Origin: Planctomycetaceae bacterium
Lineage (GTDB): Bacteria > Planctomycetota > Phycisphaerae > UBA1845 > UTPLA1
Assembly (NCBI GenBank): GCA_011525745.1
Contig: WYBU01000050.1
Location: forward strand, 1 to 53,446
Length of the DNA stretch: 53,446 nt
Reading direction: 5' to 3'
Shown here: positions 33,908 through 42,408 of the stretch, piece after piece
Layout of the letters: each line of letters starts with the position of its first letter
How positions within the stretch are numbered: position 1 is the stretch's first letter
Position numbers and translations under genes: made by a program
Notes under the pieces: model-generated
Seen by the model: the letters and a program-made list of their open reading frames with translations, nothing else
Databases searched by the model: none
What the model was told of the DNA's origin: nothing

Positions 33908-35968
33908 TCACGAATCAAGCGCCGCCAGGAACGGCAGGATGTCGTCGCCGTCGACGATGCCATCGCCGTTGATGTCGGCAAGGCAGTCATGCCGGCCAGA
34001 AAGCAGTACATCAACGAAGAGAGGCAGGTCATCGGCCGCGGTAATGGCCCCATCCGCATTCAGATCTCCGCAGCCGCAGGGGAGGTTGAACTCCCAGGTC
34101 GAGCCGTCCACGACCCCGGCATTGCCACCAAAGAGTATCGCAACCCCGCGACTCGTCTGATAGGCGACGCCGTGAGCTTCACGGGCCGACGGCCCCTCGG
34201 TCGATCGCAGAGTCCACGCATTTCCATTCCACTCGAACGTCCGAGCATTCAGCCCGCCAGCGGTTCGGCCGCCGAAGAGTACAACAACCCGACGTTCGGC
34301 ATCGTAGTACATGGCGTGGCCATAACGTGCGCCGATACCAGTTGTGGCTTGTAGCGTCCACGTCGTTCCGTTCCATACCCACGTATCACCGAGGTATGTG
34401 CCATTGAAACCGCCAAACAATACGGTGACCCCACGTTCCGCGTCATAAACCATCGCGTGTGATCTGCGGTTGGACGGTCGCTCGCCCACAGGTATCGAAT
34501 AGGATGTCCATGTATTACCGTTCCACTCCCATGTATCCCCGCGGTACGTATTCGTCCACCCGCCGAATACCACGGTCACACCGCGTCCGACATCGTAGGC
34601 CATGGCATGTTGATCTCGTGCTGGCGGCCCGCTGCTACTGCGCTGGGTCCAGCCGTTGCCGTCAAGCTCCCAGGTGTCCCCCAGGTAGAGGCTGCCGCCG
34701 CCGGTGGTCCGGCCGCCAAACATCACGTTCACATTCCGCCCTGTGTCATACACCATGGCGTGAGAATGTCGGAGAAGAGGGCCGCCGACCGCGAGAAGCG
34801 TCCACTGGGCACCGTCAAATTGCCACGTGTCGTCGTAAATTTCGCTGCTTAGTTGACCCAAACCGCCGTGCATGATGACGACGTCCCGTATCGTATTGTA
34901 GGCCATTGCGTAATTCTGTCGGTACAGCGGAGTGCTTGAATGGCGTTGAATCCAGTCAGTCCCGTCCCATTCCCAAGTCTCACCGTTGGTTTTGTTGCCA
35001 GGCGTGAAACCCCCAAATAAGATGGATTGATTGCGCGCGGAATCGTATGCGGTCTTATGCTGATAACGCGGTGTGGGAGACGGTGCGGGAGGCGCGGTAA
35101 TTCGCGTCCACGAACTCCCATCCCATTCCCAAGTGTCAGCAAGATATGACGTGCCGCTGCTCGCACCGCCGAATAGCACAGAGACACCTCGCAGCGAGTC
35201 GTACCACATTGAGTGATACCAGCGCGGTTCGGGTCCGACATTCGAGCGAAGAATCCACGTCGCGCCATCCCATTCCCAAGTGTCACCGCGCGGCGCGTTG
35301 TCATTGCCGCCGAAAAGAACGGTGACAGCGCGAGTAGCGTCGTAAACTAATGCACTGCCTAGTCGATTGGAGGGACCGTCGCTGCCGCGGTACGCCCATG
35401 AAACTCCGTTCCACTCCCACGTACCAACGGTGTATCCACTGTCTCCGCCAAACAATACAGTTACCTGTCGCGCAGAATCGTACGCCATCGCGTGCCCTAT
35501 GCGCCGTAACGGGCCGGAGTTCGAGCGCATGTTCCAGGATGTTCCGTCCCATTCCCAGGTCTCGCGATTCTCGACACCATCCGGGCTCACACCCCCGAAA
35601 AGCACCGTGACCCCCCGATTCGAATCGTAGGTCATGGCATGCCCGGCCCGCGGAGAAGGTCCCGTAGTTGACCGGATAACCCAAGATACGCCATCGAACT
35701 CCCAAGTGTCGCCTTGAATATGTGCAGGGGAGCCTGAGGCGCTCCCACCGAACAGTACGGTGACGCCACGGGCCGAATCAAACGCCATTGCGTGTGCTGC
35801 CGTTGGCGACGGCGGTGGTAAGCGTCGCCATCCAGTCTCCTGTCCGAATGTCAGTGCCCCGAAGTTAGCTGAAAGCGACGCAGATAGGATAGCCGCAAGG
35901 CACCATGCCCCGAATCGTGCGATGATCGTTCGACCACTCGAAAACTGTTCTATTATATGAGCACGCAT
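33908..35968 (-). CDS. 12-kelch-repeat exported protein with dockerin-like C-terminus
   Basis: 686 residues from MRAHIIEQF, with a GGAGGGC ribosome site about 7 bases upstream. A signal peptide ends near ALTFGQE. Twelve kelch-type repeats of about 50 residues follow, each with HAMxYDxxRxVTVLFGG and TWEWDGxxW motifs; twelve motifs would suit two six-bladed propellers. The C-terminal DLNADGAITAADDLPLF and DINGDGIVDGDDILPFL are a dockerin-like EF-hand pair. The base composition is clearly AT-richer than its neighbours (about 57% GC in sampled lines against about 70% in adjacent genes). It may be an adhesive or sugar-binding surface protein, possibly acquired. Confidence 0.88.
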   Translation of the reverse strand: MRAHIIEQFSSGRTIIARFGAWCLAAILSASLSANFGALTFGQETGWRRLPPPSPTAAHAMAFDSARGVTVLFGGSASGSPAHIQGDTWEFDGVSWVIRSTTGPSPRAGHAMTYDSNRGVTVLFGGVSPDGVENRETWEWDGTSWNMRSNSGPLRRIGHAMAYDSARQVTVLFGGDSGYTVGTWEWNGVSWAYRGSDGPSNRLGSALVYDATRAVTVLFGGNDNAPRGDTWEWDGATWILRSNVGPEPRWYHSMWYDSLRGVSVLFGGASSGTSYLADTWEWDGSSWTRITAPPAPSPTPRYQHKTAYDSARNQSILFGGFTPGNKTNGETWEWDGTDWIQRHSSTPLYRQNYAMAYNTIRDVVIMHGGLGQLSSEIYDDTWQFDGAQWTLLAVGGPLLRHSHAMVYDTGRNVNVMFGGRTTGGGSLYLGDTWELDGNGWTQRSSSGPPARDQHAMAYDVGRGVTVVFGGWTNTYRGDTWEWNGNTWTSYSIPVGERPSNRRSHAMVYDAERGVTVLFGGFNGTYLGDTWVWNGTTWTLQATTGIGARYGHAMYYDAERRVVVLFGGRTAGGLNARTFEWNGNAWTLRSTEGPSAREAHGVAYQTSRGVAILFGGNAGVVDGSTWEFNLPCGCGDLNADGAITAADDLPLFVDVLLSGRHDCLADINGDGIVDGDDILPFLAALDS

Positions 35969-36429
35969 CGTTGTGCCCTCCGCTTCGCGACACAGATCTT
36001 TATGTGTATACTCACTTCCTTGACGATGTGCCGGAACCCGCTGGCGATACAGATGTGAACTGTCGTCGCCCGAGTAGGACACTGCTTCCGATAAATATTC
36101 GGTTGCGGCTACCGTTTACCTTTGCCGAGGGGAGCAGGTTCAATTTGCGCCGCGCGCCTTTTACCACCAACCAAACGCACCGTCAAGCGTATTCTCCCGG
36201 GTAGCTGAAAAGCGCACCCAAGGGCCTGTTGTAGTTTGGGCGTGACGCGCTCGCGCTTCGGCCGATCCACACAGGCGCGGCGGGCCAGCACGCGGCGTCA
36301 CTCGAATCCGAACGTCTAGGTTTTCAGATCCCACCTCCTGGAAGGCACTTCAGATAAACATAGGCGGGCGCGCGTGCAATGATACCGCTCGTGGCGCGGT
36401 TACTTTGGTGATCTCGGAGTTCGTTACGC
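35969..36429. other. Intergenic, AT-richer, no gene seen
   Basis: 461 bases upstream of the kelch gene, mostly AT-richer than the region, as the kelch gene itself is. No clear consensus promoter, RNA or repeat was recognised. Confidence 0.45.
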
Positions 36430-37497
36430 TCACCCCGCCCACCGCGCCATCAGCCGCTCCTCGTTCTCCCGCAGCCATCGGCACTTGCGCAGCACCGTCT
36501 GAAGGAACGCGAAACCATCGAGCCTCGCGAAGCGGCCGGTAGCGGCGATCGGACTGACGGCCTCCGCGATCAGCGCCTCGGTCATCAGCGGGGCCAGCAC
36601 GCGCAGCTCGGCGATGCTCAGGCGACGGACCGCGTCGTAGCCGTCGAGCAGCGCGACGAAACGATCTTCGTCCACATCATCGGGCCACGTGTGCGGATCG
36701 CGGTCGCCCGTGCGCATCGAGAACTGAAGCGCGGCGTTGGCGGCGTCGGTGACGGGCGGCTTGATGCGGGCCGAGTCGAAGTCGAGCACCGCCACGACCA
36801 TCTCGTCCTGAAACAGAATGTTGCCGGGATGCCAGTCGTTGTGAACGATCTGCATTTCCCAGGCGTCGAAGCCGGCGGCGGCGACGCGCGCGGCGGACTC
36901 GCCGTACACCGCCGTCACGTCGCGAACGAGCGTGGCGACCTCGGCCGCGCGGCCGGCGGCGCTGGGGGCGCCGGCCGAGTCGTGAAGATCGACCGCGATC
37001 TTCGACAGCAACGCGCGGACCCGATCGGAATCGTGATAGTGGCCGGCGGGCGGGGTGTAGTTGTATTCCATGTCGTGCACGAGCCGGTGGAACAACGCCA
37101 GCATCTTGCCGACTTCGCCCGCGGCGGCCGGCGTGCGGTTGAAGCCCTCGCCGGGAATGAACTCGTACAACTCGTAGAGACTGCCCCGGAACCGCAGCAT
37201 TCCGTGGTTGTCGCGCTGCGTGCCGATAAGGTGCGGGATGGGGTAGGCCCGGTCGGCCAGATAGTGCTGAAGCTCATGGGCAAACGCGATGACGCGCTCG
37301 TCGTCGCGGCCGGGGGGCCGGCGCTTGAGCACGTATCGGCCGCGATCGGTCTTGATGAGCGACTTGGCCGCGTCGTGCGCGCCGCGCGGGAAGTCCTGGG
37401 TGCGCTCGATGGCGCCGATGTCGTAGTGTTGCAGCACGGCGCGCACTTCGGCGTCGTCGATGCGGGCGCGATCGTCAAGCGTGGCCGTGGGGTACAT
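36430..37497 (-). CDS. Aminoglycoside-phosphotransferase-fold kinase
   Basis: 355 residues of the APH/choline-kinase fold: lysine in RYVLKRRP, the catalytic loop VHNDWHPGNILF and the metal-binding LDFDSAR. An acidic helical C-terminus follows. Family members phosphorylate small molecules (homoserine, choline, aminoglycosides, spore-coat CotS-like targets); the substrate is unknown here. It shares strand with pyrC but is separated by a 59-bp repeat array, so co-transcription is doubtful. Confidence 0.87.
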   Translation of the reverse strand: MYPTATLDDRARIDDAEVRAVLQHYDIGAIERTQDFPRGAHDAAKSLIKTDRGRYVLKRRPPGRDDERVIAFAHELQHYLADRAYPIPHLIGTQRDNHGMLRFRGSLYELYEFIPGEGFNRTPAAAGEVGKMLALFHRLVHDMEYNYTPPAGHYHDSDRVRALLSKIAVDLHDSAGAPSAAGRAAEVATLVRDVTAVYGESAARVAAAGFDAWEMQIVHNDWHPGNILFQDEMVVAVLDFDSARIKPPVTDAANAALQFSMRTGDRDPHTWPDDVDEDRFVALLDGYDAVRRLSIAELRVLAPLMTEALIAEAVSPIAATGRFARLDGFAFLQTVLRKCRWLRENEERLMARWAG

Positions 37498-37703
37498 TCA
37501 GATCAGCGTACCGCGCGCCGCGGCGTGATGGAACGGGGGAGGTGGTGTCGGATGCCGGCGGTCAGTCGCGGGAAGCGGCGGAGAGCGGCGGAGAGTCTCA
37601 CGAGCGAGGGAGATTGGAGATTCCTGATCTCACGCGGGAAATGGTCGGCTGTGGTGACGCGAAGATCGTGCCGGCGCGCTGGCGTTTGCAACTCGGATTT
37701 CCG

Positions 37704-37960
37704 CGGGCTGGTAGCCCGCGCCATGCGGAGAGACACAGCCGGGGGCGGCTGTGCCACATTCACGGGCTGGTATCCCGTGCCATGCGGAGCGACACAGCCG
37801 GGGGCGGCTGTGCCACATTCACGGGCTGGAAGCCCGTGCCATGCGGAGAGACACAGCCGGGGGCGGCTGTGCCACATTCTCGGGCTGGAAGCCCGTGCCA
37901 TGCAAAGCGACACAGCCGGGGGCGGCTGTGCGACATTCACGGGCTGGTATCCCGTGCCAC
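37704..37960. repeat. Composite tandem array: type A and type B palindromes alternating, 59-bp period
   Basis: Type A palindromes (CGGGCTGGAAGCCCGTG-like) start at 37704, 37763, 37822, 37881 and 37940. A type B palindrome (CACAGCCGGGGGCGGCTGTG) lies between each neighbouring pair. The whole 59-bp unit, including the linkers CCATGCGGAGAGA and CCACATTCA, is conserved, so there are no unique spacers. The array ends 4-5 bases from the stop of pyrC (37965-37967). Confidence 0.9.
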
Positions 37961-37964
37961 GCGG

Positions 37965-39275
37965 TTACGCCAGCGCCCGTTCGCCGGGGAAGCGCGCGGC
38001 GTCGGTCGTGAAGCGCACGCGACCGGCAACGATCGTGGCGACGGCGCGGCCCGATACGTCCCAGCCGTCGAACGGCGTGTTGCGGCATTTCGAGAAGAAT
38101 CGCCCGGCATCGATCCGCCAGCGGCAGGCCGGATCGATCAGCGTCACGTCGGCGTCCGCGCCGGGCGACAGCGACCCCTTGGACAAACCCAGGATCGTCG
38201 CAGGACGACTGGTCCAGCCGGCGACCCAGCGCGGCCAGTCGATGAAGCCGGTCTCGATCATCGCGCGGATGGTCAGCGGCACGGCGGTTTCGAGGCCGAT
38301 GATGCCGAACGGAGCGTTTTGAAATTCCAGAGTTTTTTCCTCGGCGGAATGGGGTGCGTGATCGGTGCAGAAGCAGTCGATCGTCCCGTCGGCCACGCCG
38401 GCGCGGCAGGCCTCGACGTCGGCCTTCGATCGCAACGGCGGGTTCATCTTGAAATGGGTGTCGAATCCGGCACAGGCTTCGTCGGTCAGCAGCAGATGAT
38501 GCGGACAAACCTCGGCAGTGACGTACACGCCGCGCGCCTTGGCGCGTCGCACCGCCTCGACCGCGCCGGCCGTGGAGATATGGGCGACGTGGTACCGCGC
38601 GCCGGTCTGCTCGGCGAGAATCAGGTCGCGCTGCACCATGACCTCTTCGGCCATCGCGGGAATGCTCGGCAGACCCAGTCGCGTCGCGGTCGGGCCGGCG
38701 TGCATGCAGCCGCCGGCGGCCAGCGCGGCGTCTTCGCAATGCTGGATCAGCGCACGATCGAACATGCGCACGTATTGCAGGGCGCGGAACATGACGCCAG
38801 CGTCGGCCACGCCGCAACCGTCGTCGGAGAAGGCGACCGCCCCGGCGCGGACCATCTGGCCCATTTCGGCCAGTTCCTTTCCCGCGCGGCCTTTGGTGAT
38901 CGCGCCGATAGGATAGACGTTGCACAGATCGGCCCGGGCCGCCTGGCGATAGACGAATTCGATGTCGGCCTCCTGATCGAGCGGCGGTTGTGTGTTGGGC
39001 ATGCAGGCGATCGACGTGAATCCGCCCGCGACGGCGGCGGACGCGCCGGAGGCGATGGTCTCTTCGTCCTCGTTGCCCGGCTCGCGCAGATGGACGTGCA
39101 TGTCGATCAGGCCCGGCGTGACCAGCAGGCCGGTTCCGTCGATGACACGCTCGGCGCGTTCGGAGAGGCGGCCGATCTTGCGGATTTTTGCGTCGGCGAT
39201 GAGCAGGTCGCCGACCGCGTCTTGATTCGACGCGGGGTCGATGATGCGACCGTTGCGAATGAGGAGGGAGGCCAT
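37965..39275 (-). CDS. pyrC: Dihydroorotase
   Basis: 436 residues of the amidohydrolase fold. Metal ligands HVHLREPG (residues about 59-66) and DHAPHS are typical of class I (long) dihydroorotases. MPNTQPP and PHHLLLTDE also match, as does the C-terminal SGRAVATIVAGRV. It interconverts carbamoyl aspartate and dihydroorotate, the third step of pyrimidine synthesis; carA and pyrG are elsewhere in the window. No aspartate carbamoyltransferase gene is adjacent. ATG 39275 was chosen because MASLLIRNGRIID is the family's usual start. A repeat array follows its stop directly. Confidence 0.95.
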   Translation of the reverse strand: MASLLIRNGRIIDPASNQDAVGDLLIADAKIRKIGRLSERAERVIDGTGLLVTPGLIDMHVHLREPGNEDEETIASGASAAVAGGFTSIACMPNTQPPLDQEADIEFVYRQAARADLCNVYPIGAITKGRAGKELAEMGQMVRAGAVAFSDDGCGVADAGVMFRALQYVRMFDRALIQHCEDAALAAGGCMHAGPTATRLGLPSIPAMAEEVMVQRDLILAEQTGARYHVAHISTAGAVEAVRRAKARGVYVTAEVCPHHLLLTDEACAGFDTHFKMNPPLRSKADVEACRAGVADGTIDCFCTDHAPHSAEEKTLEFQNAPFGIIGLETAVPLTIRAMIETGFIDWPRWVAGWTSRPATILGLSKGSLSPGADADVTLIDPACRWRIDAGRFFSKCRNTPFDGWDVSGRAVATIVAGRVRFTTDAARFPGERALA

Positions 39276-39357
39276 GCGTACCAGCGTAGGGAGGGCGCGG
39301 CGGGGCGGCAAGGGAGTCGCCGGCGGACCGGGCGGTCCGATGCGAGAAAGGAAGAAA

Positions 39358-40458
39358 ATGACGAAGACGACCAAGAATCCGCGCGGATGCGGGTACAGGC
39401 GGTTGTGGACGGTGCGCGGGCGTATTGGCGGGTTGCAGTCGCGCGTCATGGGCGCTCGCGTAAGTGAGGTCGCCGCTGTAGCCGTGCTGTTGGTCTGTGT
39501 GAGCTGCGCTACCCCGGTGCGCGAGGACGACGCAGCCGGTCGAGCGGCCGGTCGCTCGCCGGAAGTCGTCTCACTGCTTGGCCGGCCATTGTATTCCCCT
39601 GCTCCCGGCGAGAAGCCGGCGCTCGAAGCGCAACTCGACGCCGCGCGGGCCGAAGCGGCGAAGCGGCCGGACGATCCTGAACTACAGATCTGGGTCGCTC
39701 GCCGGCTGGGGTATCTGTGGCGATTCAACGAGGCGATCGACGAATACAGCCGTGCGCTGGGGCGGCGTGGACCGGCGCCGGGGGGACGCGCTCATCCGGA
39801 CTGCGCGCCGCTCTTACGTCATCGCGGCCATCGCTACATCAGCATTCGGCGGTTCGATGCGGCCATCGCCGACCTGGAGCGGGCGGCGGAGCTGACGCGC
39901 GATTCGCCCGACGCGATCGAGCCGGATGGCCAGCCGAACGCGCGCAACATCCCGCTGACGACGCTGAAGTTCAACATCGGGTACCACCTAGCGCTGGCCC
40001 GATACCTGTCGGGTGATTTCGACGCGGCGATGGAAGCGTGGAGGCAAACGTCGCTGTTTGCGCAACGTTACGACGATAACCGCGTCGCGACGGCGTATTG
40101 GCGCTGGCTGTCGCTCATGCGTCTGAATCGGCGGGACGAGGCGACGGCGGAGTTGCGCGCGATTTCGACGGACATGGACATCATCGAGAATCACGCTTAT
40201 CACCGGCTGTTGCTGCTGTACAAGGGCGAGCGCAGCGAAGAGCAGACGATGGCGGACGTGGCGGAAACGTCGGCGGATTTCGCGGCGATCGGCTACGGCG
40301 TGGGTATGCGGCGGCTGCTGCTGGGCGACGCGGAAGGGGCGAAGCGGTGGTTCGAGCGCGTCGTCGCGACGGAACATTGGCCCGCGTTTGGTTTCATCGC
40401 GGCCGAGGTCGAGCTGAAGCGAATGGGGCCGCTCGGAAATCCGCCCACGACGCAGTAG
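39358..40458 (+). CDS. TPR-type lipoprotein
   Basis: 366 residues from ATG 39358, chosen for AAAGGAAG just upstream and the high GC at third positions; Met at 39448 would give a more ordinary signal length. A hydrophobic segment with a lipobox-like VCVSCA is followed by TPR-like helical repeats (LGYLWRFNEAIDEYSRALG, RFDAAIADLERAAEL, GDFDAAMEAWRQTS, GDAEGAKRWFERV). It is likely an envelope-anchored scaffold. It ends nine bases before the degenerate phosphohexomutase gene, so the two are probably an operon. Confidence 0.8.
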   Translation: MTKTTKNPRGCGYRRLWTVRGRIGGLQSRVMGARVSEVAAVAVLLVCVSCATPVREDDAAGRAAGRSPEVVSLLGRPLYSPAPGEKPALEAQLDAARAEAAKRPDDPELQIWVARRLGYLWRFNEAIDEYSRALGRRGPAPGGRAHPDCAPLLRHRGHRYISIRRFDAAIADLERAAELTRDSPDAIEPDGQPNARNIPLTTLKFNIGYHLALARYLSGDFDAAMEAWRQTSLFAQRYDDNRVATAYWRWLSLMRLNRRDEATAELRAISTDMDIIENHAYHRLLLLYKGERSEEQTMADVAETSADFAAIGYGVGMRRLLLGDAEGAKRWFERVVATEHWPAFGFIAAEVELKRMGPLGNPPTTQ

Positions 40459-40467
40459 GATACGCAC

Positions 40468-42207
40468 ATGTCGGCTCAGAGTCCGTCGGAATATTATCGC
40501 TACTGCCCCGGCGAAGAGCACATCAAACTGTCGGACGCGGTATGTCGCGGCCGGCGGCGATCCAGTTTTCCCAAGTGCCGCGGTTGTCAGTTCAATGACG
40601 ACGAGCGACACGCCGCGCTGGCGGTTGCCGTGGGCGCGGTTGCGGGTTCGGCAGCACCGGACGCGCTTGCCACGAGCGACGTTTTTGTCGACGTTGGCCT
40701 TCCGGGCGGACGTCGCTCCGACGACGCGGAGACATTCGCCCAGGTCGCGCGCGGTACGACGGCGGACGAGAGTCCGGCCTCGGGCCGCGCGGCGGAAGCG
40801 GCCCGTGCCGCGGACCGCGCTGCGCTGGAACGGCTGGTGCGCTCGACCGACATCCGCGGCGCCGTGCCCGAGCCGCTGTCCGCGAACGTCGCCTGGCGCA
40901 TCGGACACGCGGCCGCTCAATTCTTCCGCAGCAAGTTGAAGGGCTACGACCGGGCCGATCCCCGCGCGCGGTCGATCGTCACCGCGAGCGACATGCGATC
41001 AAGCAGCGCCTCGATTCATGCCGCGATGGTGCACGGTGTTCGCGCCGCGGGCGTTCTGGCGATCGACATCGGCGCGGTCGATGCGCCGCAGCTTTGCTTC
41101 GCCGTGCGGCACCTGGGCGCCGGCGGCGGGATTCTCACGACCGGCGGGCGCTCGCCCGAGGCGTACAGCGGGTTCAAGCTGTGCGGCGCGGGCGGTCGCG
41201 ACGTGGCCACGGCGACCGGATTGGCCGACATCCGCGACATCGCGGCGCGCGTGCCGCAGCATGACACGGGAACGATGGCCGGTCGCCGCGAGGCGGATTT
41301 GTCGGACGCCTATCGCACGTTCGTGCGCGCACATCTTCCTTCATCGCTTGCCCGGCCGTTGACGCTGGTGGCGGACGCCGGCGGCGGCGTGATGGGCCGC
41401 TGGATGTCGACCGTTTTCAGCGGAATCGAGGGTCTGACGCTCGTGACGCTGCACGATCGGGCCGAGGAGCCGTTCCCGCACGATCCGAATCCGACGTCGC
41501 CGCGGGCGCTGGGCGATCTGCGGCGGGCGGTGAAGAGCCACCGGGCCGACATTGGCGTGTGCTTCGATCCCGACGGCGACGGCTGCGTGTTTGTCGACGA
41601 GCGCGGGACGATGATCCGGCCGGACCTGGCGGCGGCATTGGCGGCGCGGCGCGCCCTGGAGCGAAGCAAGGGCGGCGTGGTGGTAGTCGATCATGGCTTT
41701 GGACGCGCTGCCGAGGAGGAGATTCTTCGCGCCGGCGGGACGGTGCAGCGCGAGCCGCCCGATGCGGCTCACGTCCGCAAGACGATGGCCGAGACTCAAG
41801 CGGTGTTCGGCGCGACGCTGTCAGGTCAGTTCTTTTTCCGCGAGAACGGCTGCTGCGAGTCGGGCATGTTGGCGGTGACGACGATGCTGGGCGTGGCGGC
41901 CGCGGCGACGCGGCGGCTGAGCGAAGTAGTCCGGCCGTTGGCGCGTTACCGCATGTCGGATGCTCATCGAATGGCGTCGGACGATCCGGCCGCGGCGCTG
42001 GCGCGGGCGGCGCAGCATTTCGGTGAAGAATGGTCGGGAGGAACGGACCTGTTCGTGCGGCGCGACGAGTGGTGGCTTCACGCGGCGACTCAGGCCGGTC
42101 GCGCGGAGGTGAGCGTTCGCGTGGAGGCGGTCAACGCCGAGATGATGCGCGAGAAGCTGGTGGAGGCGAAGGCCGTGCTGGAAGGCAAGCGAACGCCGGC
42201 CACTTGA
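40468..42207 (+). CDS. Phosphohexomutase-like protein with N-terminal zinc-ribbon, catalytic Ser lost
   Basis: 579 residues. The N-terminus has four Cys in a metal-binding pattern (C13, C26, C37 and C40, with KCRGCQF). The rest has the phosphomannomutase/phosphoglucomutase architecture: TDIRG at 127-131, active loop region LTTGGRSPEAYSGFK (223-237), metal loop FDPDGDGC with D367, D369 and D371, and LSGQFFF where enzymes have GExSGHxxF. Aligned with LTGSHNPPDYNGFK of P. aeruginosa PMM/PGM, the phosphoserine is G227. The metal Asp residues survive but the Ser nucleophile, the EMSGH Glu and the C-terminal phosphate-binding RxSNTxP motif appear absent. It is probably catalytically inactive or repurposed. 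Confidence 0.8.
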   Translation: MSAQSPSEYYRYCPGEEHIKLSDAVCRGRRRSSFPKCRGCQFNDDERHAALAVAVGAVAGSAAPDALATSDVFVDVGLPGGRRSDDAETFAQVARGTTADESPASGRAAEAARAADRAALERLVRSTDIRGAVPEPLSANVAWRIGHAAAQFFRSKLKGYDRADPRARSIVTASDMRSSSASIHAAMVHGVRAAGVLAIDIGAVDAPQLCFAVRHLGAGGGILTTGGRSPEAYSGFKLCGAGGRDVATATGLADIRDIAARVPQHDTGTMAGRREADLSDAYRTFVRAHLPSSLARPLTLVADAGGGVMGRWMSTVFSGIEGLTLVTLHDRAEEPFPHDPNPTSPRALGDLRRAVKSHRADIGVCFDPDGDGCVFVDERGTMIRPDLAAALAARRALERSKGGVVVVDHGFGRAAEEEILRAGGTVQREPPDAAHVRKTMAETQAVFGATLSGQFFFRENGCCESGMLAVTTMLGVAAAATRRLSEVVRPLARYRMSDAHRMASDDPAAALARAAQHFGEEWSGGTDLFVRRDEWWLHAATQAGRAEVSVRVEAVNAEMMREKLVEAKAVLEGKRTPAT

Positions 42208-42244
42208 CTTTGTTGAGCGACCCTTGCGAGCGTGGCTTTGATCC

Positions 42245-42385
42245 GAACCGCGACCGTGAGGGAGCGCCGACAATCCCTTCAACTACGAATTGCCCTCCGA
42301 TTGCAGCCGGACGCCGGCCGCGGGAATGGGCCGGCGCTTGCCGCGCTTCGATGCGTCCTTCGCCGCTCCCTCACGGTCGCGGTTC
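42245..42385. repeat. Type F inverted pair
   Basis: GAACCGCGACCGTGAGGGAG (to 42265 as 21 bases) and its inverse CTCCCTCACGGTCGCGGTTC (42366-42385) bracket about 100 bases that contain GGCCGCGGGAATGGGCC. A half-copy is at 25390-25409. It lies between convergent genes. Confidence 0.85.
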
Positions 42386-42408
42386 GGTAATCCACAACTT
42401 GAATCTCC

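Noticed and set aside
37704..37960. CRISPR array
   Set aside because: The repeat units are composite palindromes whose linkers are also conserved; there are no unique spacers and no cas genes.
37542..39467. Plus-strand ORF of 641 codons
   Set aside because: Runs through the 59-bp repeat array and antisense to pyrC.
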